Positions 45,587 through 53,745 of a stretch of 64,000 nt of DNA are shown in pieces. A program made the translations under genes and the position numbers. Under the pieces are notes generated by a model. The model ran no database searches. It was not told the DNA's origin and saw nothing but the letters and a program-made list of their open reading frames with translations. This stretch comes from Eleusine coracana subsp. coracana (Eukaryota > Streptophyta > Magnoliopsida > Poales > Poaceae), in contig CM064430.1 in assembly GCA_032690845.1 (NCBI GenBank), positions 45,481,882-45,545,881 of the forward strand, read 5' to 3'. The stretch's first letter is position 1; each line of letters starts with the position of its first letter.

Positions 45587-46483
45587 GCACCTCTAACCGT
45601 CTAGGGGATGAATCCCCAACAGTAACAAACATAAGAGTCATCGGCGGTGAGGATGAACCAAGAGATCAAGAGAATGGAAGCTTGGAGGTGATGGAGCTCT
45701 TCAATCTTCTCTCAATCCCTTCACAAATCAAGATTGGAAGCAAGGGAGGAGAGTTTGGGAGAGCAAAGTGAGATTGAGAGTGTTTTTGAGTGGAATGAGT
45801 GACCAACCGGCCAAAGGGCGAGATGGGGTTCTATTTATAGCCCATGGTGAAAAAGAGCCGTATGAGGGGGTATTTCTCAGATCTGCATCGAACAAGTCCG
45901 ATGGTCATCGGACAAGTTCGATGATTTAGGGTTGGCGAAGAAACTGGAGTCCGAGGGACTTGCCCGATGCCTCGGATAAGTCCGATGGCACAAGGGGGGC
46001 ACAGAAACTGTACTCCGATGGAAAAGTCCGAGCTGTCAGACTTTCCTCTGTCATCGGACATGTCCAATGACCGTCGAACAAGTCCGACGACCCAGGGTGC
46101 CGAAGGTACTGGAGTCCGATGGACTTGTCCGATGGGTCAGACAAGTTCGATGATTTTGTACCGAAAAAGATTATTTGGCTATGAAAACTGGATTTTTACA
46201 CTTGGTTCATCATTGCTTCACACTTTTATGTCCCTCTTAATAGTACGGTTTTTCCTATACTTAAGATTTAAAAATAAAAACTCCATGAACTCCATTCTTG
46301 AGCATACTTTGAATTTCATCATTGAAGCACTTTGCCATCTTCTTTTCTCATTTTTGTTTGTGTACTTTTAATCATCAACTTTGGACCATTTTCTACACAC
46401 ATGCTCATAGCAAAGATTAGTCCATTCCTAATTGTATTGATGCCAATTACCAAAATAAAATTAGGGGCCTAGATGCACCTTCA
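45587..46483 (-). repeat. TE3 solo LTR, segment 3 (U3, TATA, R)
   Basis: The minus strand opens TGAAGGTGCATCTAGGCCCC at 46483. U3 carries a palindrome array (45886-46152) ahead of CTATAAATAG at 45831-45840. Confidence 0.85.
45886..46152 (-). promoter_or_regulatory. Palindrome array in TE3 U3 (CATCGGACAAGTCCGATG type)
   Basis: About ten imperfect 18-bp dyads. Clear pairs are 45886-45903 with 45906-45923 (centres 20 bp apart), 45951-45969 with 45970-45987, 46052-46069 with 46072-46089 (20 bp) and 46117-46134 with 46135-46152 (18 bp). The array starts about 45 bp upstream of the TATA box on the minus strand. Confidence 0.75.
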
Positions 46484-46488
46484 ACCAG

Positions 46489-47405
46489 CAACTTTCTTAA
46501 AAGCAATGAATGACACTCTAGCACCTGTACTCAGAAGATGTGCTTTGGTGTTCTTTGACAATATTCTTATCTATAGTAAAACCTTGGAAGATCATTTGAG
46601 TCATATCAAACAGGTGCTCCAGTTACTAGCAAAAGATCAATGGAAAGTTAAGATGTCCAAGTGTGTGTTTGCTCAGAATGAGATAGCTTATCTGGGCCAT
46701 ATTATCAGTGACAAGGGTGTCAGCACTGACCCTTCCAAAATTGAGGCTATCAGGTCCTGGCCTCTACCAACTAATGCTAAAGAATTGAGAAGTTTTCTAG
46801 GATTAGCAGGGTATTATAGGAAGTTTGTGAGTTTTTGGAGTCATCAGCCGACCTTTAACCGATCTTCTTCGTAAGCATACCTTATTTGTCTGGACTCCTA
46901 AACATAGTGAAGCATTTCAAGCCTTGAAACAAGCATTAATATCTGCCCCTATTTTAGCTATACCAGATTTCAGCATACCTTTTGCTATTGAGACTGATGC
47001 TAGTGCAACAGGTGTGGGAGCTGTATTACGGCAACAAGGCCGCCCTATTGCATTCTTGAGCATAGCCTTGGGTTCTAAAAATCAGGGGTTGTCGACCTAT
47101 GAAAAGGAGTATATGGCCATAATTTTGGCTGTTGCCCAGTGGAAGTCTTATCTTCAGTTAGAGGAGTTTACAATCTTCATAGATCACAAGAGCCTAACAC
47201 AGTTGAATGAACAACGGTTGCATACTATATGGCAGTAGAAAGTTTACTCTAAACTCATTGGCTTGCAATACAAGATTGTCTATAAGAAAGGAGTGGATAA
47301 CAGTTCAGCTGATGCTTTGTCTAGGATCCAACATACAACTGAATTGCAGGCTTTTATCCATGGAAACATCACCTTGGATGGCTCAAATTATATAAGGTTA
47401 TCAGC
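46489..47405 (+). pseudogene. TE2 reverse transcriptase 3' part and RNase H
   Basis: Resumes in register after the second ACCAG. FLKAMNDTLAP leads to FFDNILIYS. The family has FFDDILIYS, so the second catalytic Asp (AAT, 46560-46562) is Asn. The connection domain (LGHIISDKGV, LRSFLGLAGYYRKFV) is followed by a frameshift near 46850. RNase H is at 46924-47330: FAIETDASATGVGAVL, YEKEYMAIILAV, FIDHKSLTQL, a TAG at about 47236, and SSADALSR. Confidence 0.85.
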
Positions 47406-48640
47406 AGGATAAGCAAGTAGTTGAGTTATTGACTCAGCTATCAGTTTCTTCCTAGACTAAAGAGCACTACTCACTCAAAGATGGTATCATTCGGTTTAAA
47501 GGAAAGATATGGATTGGTAACAATGTGCCCTTGCAGCAAAGGATTCTGTCAGCTTTCCATGACAGTGCCATAGGGGGACACTCTGGTATACCAGTAACAT
47601 ATCAAAGAATTAAGCAGTCTTTTGCTTGGCCAGCAATGAAAACATTTGTTCATGATTTTGTCAAAGCTTGCATGATTTGTCAACAGGCTAAATCAGATCG
47701 AGCTAAATATCCAGGTCTCCTACAACCCTTGGAAATTCCTGATCAGGCATGGCAAAATTATTTCTATGGACTTCATTGAGGGATTGCCACAATCTGGAGC
47801 TGCCAATTGCATTCTAGTGGTGGTGGATAAATTTTTGAGGTATGCTCACTTCATACCATTACAACATCCTTTCAATGCGGCCATTGCTGCCAAAGCATTT
47901 CTAGATAATGTGTACAAGTTGCATGGTATGCCCAAAGCTATTATCTCAGATAGGGAAGGATTTTCACAAGTGCTTTCTGGCAAAATCTATTTCTTCTTGC
48001 AAAAACCCAGCTGCATATGAGTTCTTCATATCACCCTCGAACTGATGGGCAGATCGAGCGTGTTAATCAGTGTTTGGAAACGTTTTTGCGTTGTTTTGTG
48101 CACTCGTCCCAAGAAATGGAAGGCTTGGCTCTCAATGGCAGAGTATTGGTATAATACCAGTTTTCATTCGGCTCTCAACCGGTCCCCTTTTGAGGTGCTT
48201 TATGGGTATGCCCTGAGACACTTTGGTGTAGATACTGCTACAACATCCCCAGTTACTGATCTCAACACTTGACTACACGTGAGCTTATGACCAAGTTGGT
48301 CCAGCAACACCTCCTGCAAGCTCAGCAAAGGATGAAACATCAGGCTGACAAAAACAGGTCAGAGAGGCAGTTTTCTATGGGTGATATGGTATTCTTAAAG
48401 TTACAACCATACATTCATAGTTCGGTGGCAACTAGGGCTAGTCATAAACTGTCGTTCAAGTTTTATGGGCCGTATGAGGTACTGGAAAAAGTGGGATCAA
48501 TGACTTATAAGCTGAAATTACCAGATGGCAGTGCAATACATCCAGTTTTCCATGTGTTCCAGTTAAAGCAAGCTGTTGGCAAGAAACACAAGGTAATTTC
48601 TCATTTACCTAACAGTCATACGCCAATGCATGTTCCTCTG
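47406..48640 (+). pseudogene. TE2 integrase
   Basis: Zinc-binding N-terminus: FHDSAIGGHSG and CMICQQAKSD. Core: MDFIEGLPQSG, ISDREGF (with the second Asp) and, in another frame, DGQIERVNQ with the Glu. Frame changes occur at about 47770, 47990 and 48060. The C-terminal part (48269-48643) has MKHQADKNRSERQFSMGDM and the GPYEVLEKVG GPF/Y motif, ending at a TAG at 48641-48643. Confidence 0.83.
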
Positions 48641-48643
48641 TAG

Positions 48644-48952
48644 GTACTTCAACGCAGAATGGTTTCACGTGGAGGATCCATGGTGACTTAAGTCAAGGTG
48701 CTCTGGTCTGATCTGGAACCAGAGTTGGCCACTTGGGAGGATGTCGAAGCACTGCGCGCCAAGTTTCCTCTTGCACCTGCTTGGGGTCAAGCAGGCTTTG
48801 AAGAAAGGGGGGATGTTAGCGCGGCTGATACTGAGGGCATTAGCGGGAAGGAAAGACGCAGCGTGCGCACGCGAAAGGCAAATGTACGCCTGGCTGGACT
48901 GGAGTGGGCCGCCTCTTCAGTTAATCCAGCACAATCCCAGGCACGGAGATAA
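48644..48952 (+). pseudogene. TE2 chromodomain with LTR-encoded C-terminal tail
   Basis: After stops at 48641 and 48688 the frame gives VLWSDLEPELATWEDVEAL and FPLAPAWGQAGF, the chromodomain C-terminus of Reina-like elements. The frame runs through the polypurine tract and 46 codons into the 3' LTR, ending at TAA 48950-48952. The 5' LTR keeps the same frame and the same stop. Confidence 0.75.
48801..48813 (+). other. TE2 polypurine tract
   Basis: AAGAAAGGGGGGA directly precedes the 3' LTR and would prime plus-strand DNA synthesis. Confidence 0.9.
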
Positions 48953-49030
48953 AGAGAGCACCGGGTATCGGAAGAAGACAATCGAGATCAAGTTATCAAT
49001 TATTGTAAACACTATCTTCTTCTTCCCCAA

Positions 49031-49095
<65 letters not shown>

Positions 49096-49183
49096 ACTTG
49101 TGTAATTCTCTCCAATCCCGTATTCCTGCTACTCGAACTAGATCTTGAAGTGAATTAAGAGAGAGAACATCAGAGTGCTAACA
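48814..49183 (+). repeat. TE2 3' LTR (370 bp)
   Basis: It starts TGTTAGCGCGGC and ends GTGCTAACA, followed by TSD TATGG (49184-49188). It is longer than the 5' LTR because of a (CT)n tract and about 28 following bases. Confidence 0.92.
49027..49091 (+). repeat. (CT)n microsatellite in the TE2 3' LTR
   Basis: About 32 CT units. The matching place in the 5' LTR (about 9401-9412) has about six, so the tract changed after insertion. Confidence 0.9.
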
Positions 49184-49188
49184 TATGG

Positions 49189-49754
49189 CTGTGCTCATCA
49201 GCTCGATCATGGAGTACTCCTGCAGCACCTTGCTTATGTTTCAATGCTCTCATTCACATATCAGAAATCTCGTGTGGCTTGGGCAGGGTTCGGGTCAAGA
49301 TTTGTTATGCTCCAACCATCCCTCAGTTGAGATGTTTCAGAAAACTAGCTAAGTCTGAGGTTGACTGGCAGGATCATGAAGGGTGCAGGGGTGGATCGAG
49401 ACCTAACGACGGATGACTTGATTAGTACTGTAGATAGGACGGTTGAAACGTTGCGGGAGAGGAGCAAGACCATACAGAGAGGGCATCGCTCGACAAAACC
49501 ATCAGAGCATGATATGAACAGATGAGAAAAGAAATAAAGAAGAACCGTCCAGGGATATGTTTTCGGAAAAAAGTGAGATTTGTTTAGGGAGTTTTCTGTA
49601 ACAATGTTTAGTAGGATTGAATTGGAGCTCCGCCTCATCCTGGACAGTTGGATCACGGGCGGATGGATGGGAGCGTACGTTTGCGCCATTGCCCTCAATA
49701 CCTCATTTGCACTAAATTTTTTCCCACTAATTGAATGTCCGAAAATACTAACTA
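49189..49754. other. Flank right of TE2, no clear gene
   Basis: Once contiguous with the DNA before 9175. The plus frame at about 49389-49530 (VDRDLTTDDLISTVDR...) is open but unrecognised and has no start or splice support. Confidence 0.35.
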
Positions 49755-49856
49755 CTTCCTCTGGTTTTTATTTGTTGACGTTAGGATAATATTTTTAGTT
49801 CAAAAAGATAAACTAGAAACCTTGTCCTAACGTCAACAAATAAAAACTGGAGAAAG
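49755..49856. mobile_element. Stowaway-like (Tc1/mariner) MITE
   Basis: Nearly perfect inverted ends of about 35 bp: CTTCCTCTGGTTTTTATTTG... on the left and its inverse with four mismatches on the right. Flanked by TA (49753-49754 and 49857-49858), the Stowaway target-site duplication. Total 102 bp, so it is almost all hairpin. Confidence 0.9.
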
Positions 49857-49858
49857 TA

Positions 49859-50813
49859 TAACAATAGCCATCCACACAACAAAGGCAATAAACAATGTTA
49901 GATGATGCAAAGTTAAAGAAAATGTATCTGTTCCGTTGTGTCACCCCACCAACTTATGCCAACGGACTTGCAACCTGAACAGCAGCCTCAGCAACTCAGC
50001 CTTCTTGTTCTTGGTGACCAGTTGCTCTGCCTCCTCTCCTGAACACCCACTTGATTTGATAACGCATCAGTAGTCCCCGACAATCATACGAACCACTCCC
50101 GATGACCACGCCCAATGCAAGCTGACAGAGAACGCCTCCACCGCGGCGCCAGGCTCAAACCGGACCTGGCTCTCCCTCAGTCCCTCGTCGGGAGCGGACC
50201 TGGTCTGGTCTGGAGATAAGGTGAGGACCTGACGGTAGTGGACCATCGTCATCACGTTAGACAAGGCCACAAGGCTGATGAGGAATCGCGGCGCCGGCAG
50301 AGGCAGACCATTTGAATTTTGAGTCGTTGGCCACTGTCCTATTGGAGCCCTCCTCATGGCCACCAGCTTGCTGGAGCACCCGCAGCAAGCCCGGTATTTG
50401 ATGACGACGTTGGTTCATTTTCTGAATTGACCGATAGAAACTTTGTTCTTTAACTGTGGGCATCTTCCTTCGAGTGGACGCACATCTCACGGGTTGCACA
50501 GAATTGTTTGTTTGCACTAAATTTTTCCCCGCACATCCTAACTTCACTTTTGGGTCTCAAAAACCGCCTCCACAGTTTCTCTTGCCGAGCTGACCATCTT
50601 AACAGTAGACGCACATCATTTGTTTCTTTCTTTCGTGTGAGATTTTCCTTGTAACCAAGCCGTAAGTTTGACGAATTTTCAATCCAGACTAGGAACATGG
50701 ATGCCGACAGCATTCAAACATGGATGCATGGGTTACTTATGGTAACACACCAAAGCTCTATTTGCAATGAGCAATGTTATAGATCCAACCCAATTTATCT
50801 TACTAGTGTTTAA
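49859..50813. other. Intergenic, no supported gene
   Basis: Minus-strand ORFs at 50067-50363 and 50257-50547 overlap in different frames and show no family motif. I see nothing else. Confidence 0.35.
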
Positions 50814-51353
50814 TGTTGGCCCAGCTCTCTCTGCTCAATGTAACACACGCACACACATAAATAGCAAGCAATATTATAAGCAAGAAGATGAACAGATCAG
50901 CACAAGAGAGTTTAGGCGCTGCACACCAGCACACACAACACAAGCACTTATATTGCACTAATCACCACAGCACCGAACAAATTAAATGCATAGACTTATA
51001 TAGCCACACACTACCGTGACCGTTACTCACCCACGCATAAACTCTGCAACGGTGGCCGCACAACCCGACCAGCACTACCGTCCCTCCACTCATCTCCTCC
51101 TACATGTATGGCACTATTATATCTGCATGCAGATCACCACTAACTCATTCATGTGGAGAATTAGCTTAGCCACTCGTCTAAGACTTGGCCACACCACCAA
51201 GTTCTCCAACAAACAACCACATGCATCACTTATATGCAGTCAACACTAAAACTCTGACATGACGTCGTGCTCTAGCATATGCACACACTAACTATCTAAC
51301 TCAAGACACCGGTATGACTAATCAACTATATGAAAACAAGATTAACTCTAACA
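50814..51353 (-). repeat. TE7 3' LTR
   Basis: 540 bp, aligned along its length with 52336-52873. Confidence 0.9.
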
Positions 51354-51405
51354 ATCTCCCCCTTAATCTTGTTCCCTTTATTCTTCAACACCTTCTCGTT
51401 AGACT

Positions 51406-52296
51406 TCAAAGCAGCGCAGGTTCATCATCCCAATCAGCAACGGCAAGCTGTGCCACACCCTTAATCACTCTCTTCTCGGCATCACACTCATCTGCGAAGT
51501 GTCCGAGCTCACCACACCTGCGACACTCAATCTTTGACTTGTCAAACTTGCCGCGGTACTTTTTCTTCTCCATATTCTTCTTCTCTTCAGCAACCTTGAT
51601 CTCCCATTCTGCACGTGTAAGCCTTGGCTCATCAGCTTGTGTGATCAGCAGTTGTGGCCCTCCTTCCTTGTCACGTCGCCGCCCCCTTGACGACTCTTCG
51701 GATGCCTGAAGGCACCCGATTGCCTCCACCACAGACATCTCTGTCACGTCACCCCATTGCTCGATGGTGCCAATGATAGGAAGAAACCTATCAGGGACAA
51801 CGATGAATAGTTTCTCCACCACATAACAGTCCTTCAACTTGGCTCTAAGAGAGTGCATCTCCCCCACAATTGTGGTGAGCTTCTGAGAGAATTCTGCAAT
51901 TGACTCAGAATTCTCCATCTACAGGCGATCGAACTGCCTCTTCAGTGCTTGCACTCGCGCCTTCTTCACTCGATCTTCCCTGATGTTCATCTCCTTTATG
52001 GCCTCCCAAGCTTCCTTCGTCGTGTCCTTATCTACGATGGCCATCATCACAGCGTCGAGCACTGTCAGAGAGATGGCAGCGAGAGCTTCATTATCCTTCT
52101 CTTCACTAACAGGATCTTCACTCACGATCGCTACCCACATGCCAAGATGACGGAGAACAATCTTCATCTTCACCGCCCACACACCATAGTTGGTGTCGCT
52201 CAGCATTGGATAATGCATCGCGACCACTCTTGCCGCCGGTCGTGCGTCACCGGCAACTCCTTTACCCGCTCCATCTCCCCCATCGCCGGCAGGCAT
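51406..52296 (-). pseudogene. TE7 Copia gag, one nonsense codon
   Basis: It starts at ATG 52296 (MPAGDGGDGAGKG). Motifs in order: YPMLSDTNYGVWAVKMKIVL (the Copia gag N-terminal segment), KEAWEAIKEMN, then after a single TAG at 51919-51921 the frame continues MENSESIAEFSQKLT and LIPDRF-like VVPDRFLPII. The zinc knuckle CRRCGELGHFADEC is complete. Without the stop it would be about 296 residues, a normal length for this gag. It is the best-preserved transposon ORF here apart from TE4 RT. Confidence 0.88.
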
Positions 52297-52335
52297 GATC
52301 TTCAGCTTCTAAGGAACAAGTCTCTGAATACCAAT

Positions 52336-52873
52336 TGTTGACTCAGCTCTCTCTTTTTCTCTCAATGGAACATACGCACACACACAAATAGCAAGCAATA
52401 CTATGAGCAAGAAGATGAACTGATCAGCACAGAGTTTAGGCGTTGCACACCAGCACACACAACACAAGCACTTGTATCGCACTAATCACCACAGCACTGA
52501 ACAAACTAAATGCATGGACTTATATGACCACACACTACCATGACCGTTACTCACCCACGCACAAACTCTGCAACGGTGGCTGCACAACCCGGCCAGCATT
52601 ACCGTGCCTCCACTCATCTCCTCCTACATGTATGGCACTATCATATCTGCATGCAGATCACCACTAACCCATGCATGTGGAGAATTAGCTTAGCCACTCG
52701 TCTAAGACTTGGCCACATCGTCAAGTTCTTCAACAAACAACCACATGCATCACTTACATACAGTCAACACTAAAACTCTGACATAACGCCGTGCTCCAGC
52801 ATATGCACACACTATCTAACTCAAGACACCGGCGTGACTAATCAACTATATAAAAACAGGATTAACTCTAACA
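52336..52873 (-). repeat. TE7 5' LTR
   Basis: 538 bp, next to the primer-binding site. Confidence 0.9.
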
Positions 52874-52878
52874 TCTAA

Positions 52879-53745
52879 CCAATACAAAAGCATGACAAAA
52901 ACATGTCAGTATGTGAGGTCAAAAATAACCATGTGTCTTGGTTGGACACTAGTTGGACGAATAGCATTTCTCGTTTTCGATCATCAATTATTATTATTTG
53001 TTTCTTATTTGTGTGAAATTCATGCGCCGCAAATGAGTGGGGTGGACTACAGGATCATATTCTCAAGTCCATTCATCGAGGATCATGTAACATGGCACAT
53101 GCGCAACAAAGTTTTTCTTGGGGGGAGGGGGGGGGGGGTAACGAACACGGTAAATGCTGTGTCAATCAACGAAAGGTTTAGGGCCACAAATACCACTAAG
53201 GTCCAAGGAAGAGCTTTTATTAAGTATTATCCTCTTTAGAGAGAGTTTTATCAGCTGGTTGCATCACGTATCAACCTTACCGTGCGTGAACTGTTCTTAA
53301 AGCATCAGACAGTTAAATGGTCAATTCAAATAAAAAAAAACAGATCAACATGGGTCAGTACAATGGGTTTCTGCATCAAGTGTATATTTTGAATAAGTCT
53401 TATAACATTTTCCCCATGATCCAAGTGACCATGACCTCCAAACACAGTACACATAGTCACATTCTTTCCACATGTGATGGGATCCCAATAAGCCAAGAAA
53501 TGGTCTGTCCGTCAGAAAAAACAAAATCACTCCACTGTGGGAGGACAAAGCAACGGATCACTTGCACTGTATATGACTAACAAAAAGGAACTACCTAGCT
53601 AGAACAAAGTATACATCCAAAATGGCTGAATAGTGAAGATTATAGGATAAAAAGGTACTGGGAAATTCCTGTTATTTGTAATGAGAGAGTGATGTCCATT
53701 GCCTGTGGTTTTGCCAATCTTCATAACAAGTACCAACATGTCAGT
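52879..53745. other. 3' flank of the chaperone gene
   Basis: It probably contains the 3' UTR of the minus-strand gene near 53746. A G-run lies at 53121-53137. No other feature is seen. Confidence 0.45.

Larger units (their letters stand above)
11890..46483 (-). mobile_element. TE3: Copia-type solo LTR inside TE2, itself split by TE4 and TE5
   Basis: The outer ends are TGAAAGTGC at 11890 and GCACCTTCA at 46483, which are inverted copies, flanked by ACCAG direct repeats (11885-11889 and 46484-46488). After TE4 and TE5 are removed, only about 1.4 kb remains: 11890-12085, 26198-26539 and 45587-46483. There is no gag, pol, primer-binding site or second LTR, so this is a solo LTR. Orientation is minus, set by a CTATAAATAG box at 45831-45840 and a palindrome-rich U3 upstream. 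The polyG/polyC near one end (ATTCACCC... on the minus strand) is a common feature of grass Copia LTR ends. Confidence 0.85.
9180..49183 (+). mobile_element. TE2: Reina-like Ty3/gypsy chromovirus, expanded to 40 kb by nested insertions
   Basis: The 5' LTR (9180-9475) and 3' LTR (48814-49183) are clearly homologous, start TGTTAGCGC and end TAACA, and are flanked by TATGG. The primer-binding site matches initiator tRNA-Met and a polypurine tract precedes the 3' LTR. Removing the insertion at 11890-46488 restores a frame across reverse transcriptase. Domain order is gag, protease, RT, RNase H, integrase, chromodomain. Short LTRs and a chromodomain ending APAWGQA fit the Reina clade. The non-inserted element would be about 5.4 kb. 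Several frameshifts and two catalytic Asp-to-Asn changes show that it is dead. Confidence 0.92.
50814..52873 (-). mobile_element. TE7: gag-only Copia derivative (TR-GAG type)
   Basis: LTRs 50814-51353 and 52336-52873 start TGTTG and end CTAACA. On the minus strand a primer site TGGTATTCAGAG lies at 52322-52333 and a polypurine tract AAGGGGGAGAT at 51354-51364. Flanks TTTAA (50809-50813) and TCTAA (52874-52878) fit a target-site duplication with one mismatch. The 0.98-kb interior encodes only Copia Gag. Terminal-repeat elements with a lone gag (TR-GAG) are a described class of plant non-autonomous elements, presumably mobilised by relatives. Confidence 0.88.

Noticed and set aside
48787..48981. 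Minus ORF within the TE2 3' LTR, also present in the 5' LTR at 9156-9347
   Set aside because: Antisense shadow of the LTR-encoded pol tail; shared only because LTRs are copies.
9150..49340. Host gene split by TE2, because the frame crossing TATGG is open for some distance on the right
   Set aside because: The product is unrecognised, the left side offers no exon and the open length is within chance.
49345..49698. 117-codon minus ORF with hydrophobic segments right of TE2
   Set aside because: No homologous motif, no conserved context, and it overlaps an equally unsupported plus frame.
50067..50547. Two overlapping minus ORFs between the Stowaway MITE and TE7
   Set aside because: No family motif, no splice support, different frames; likely chance.
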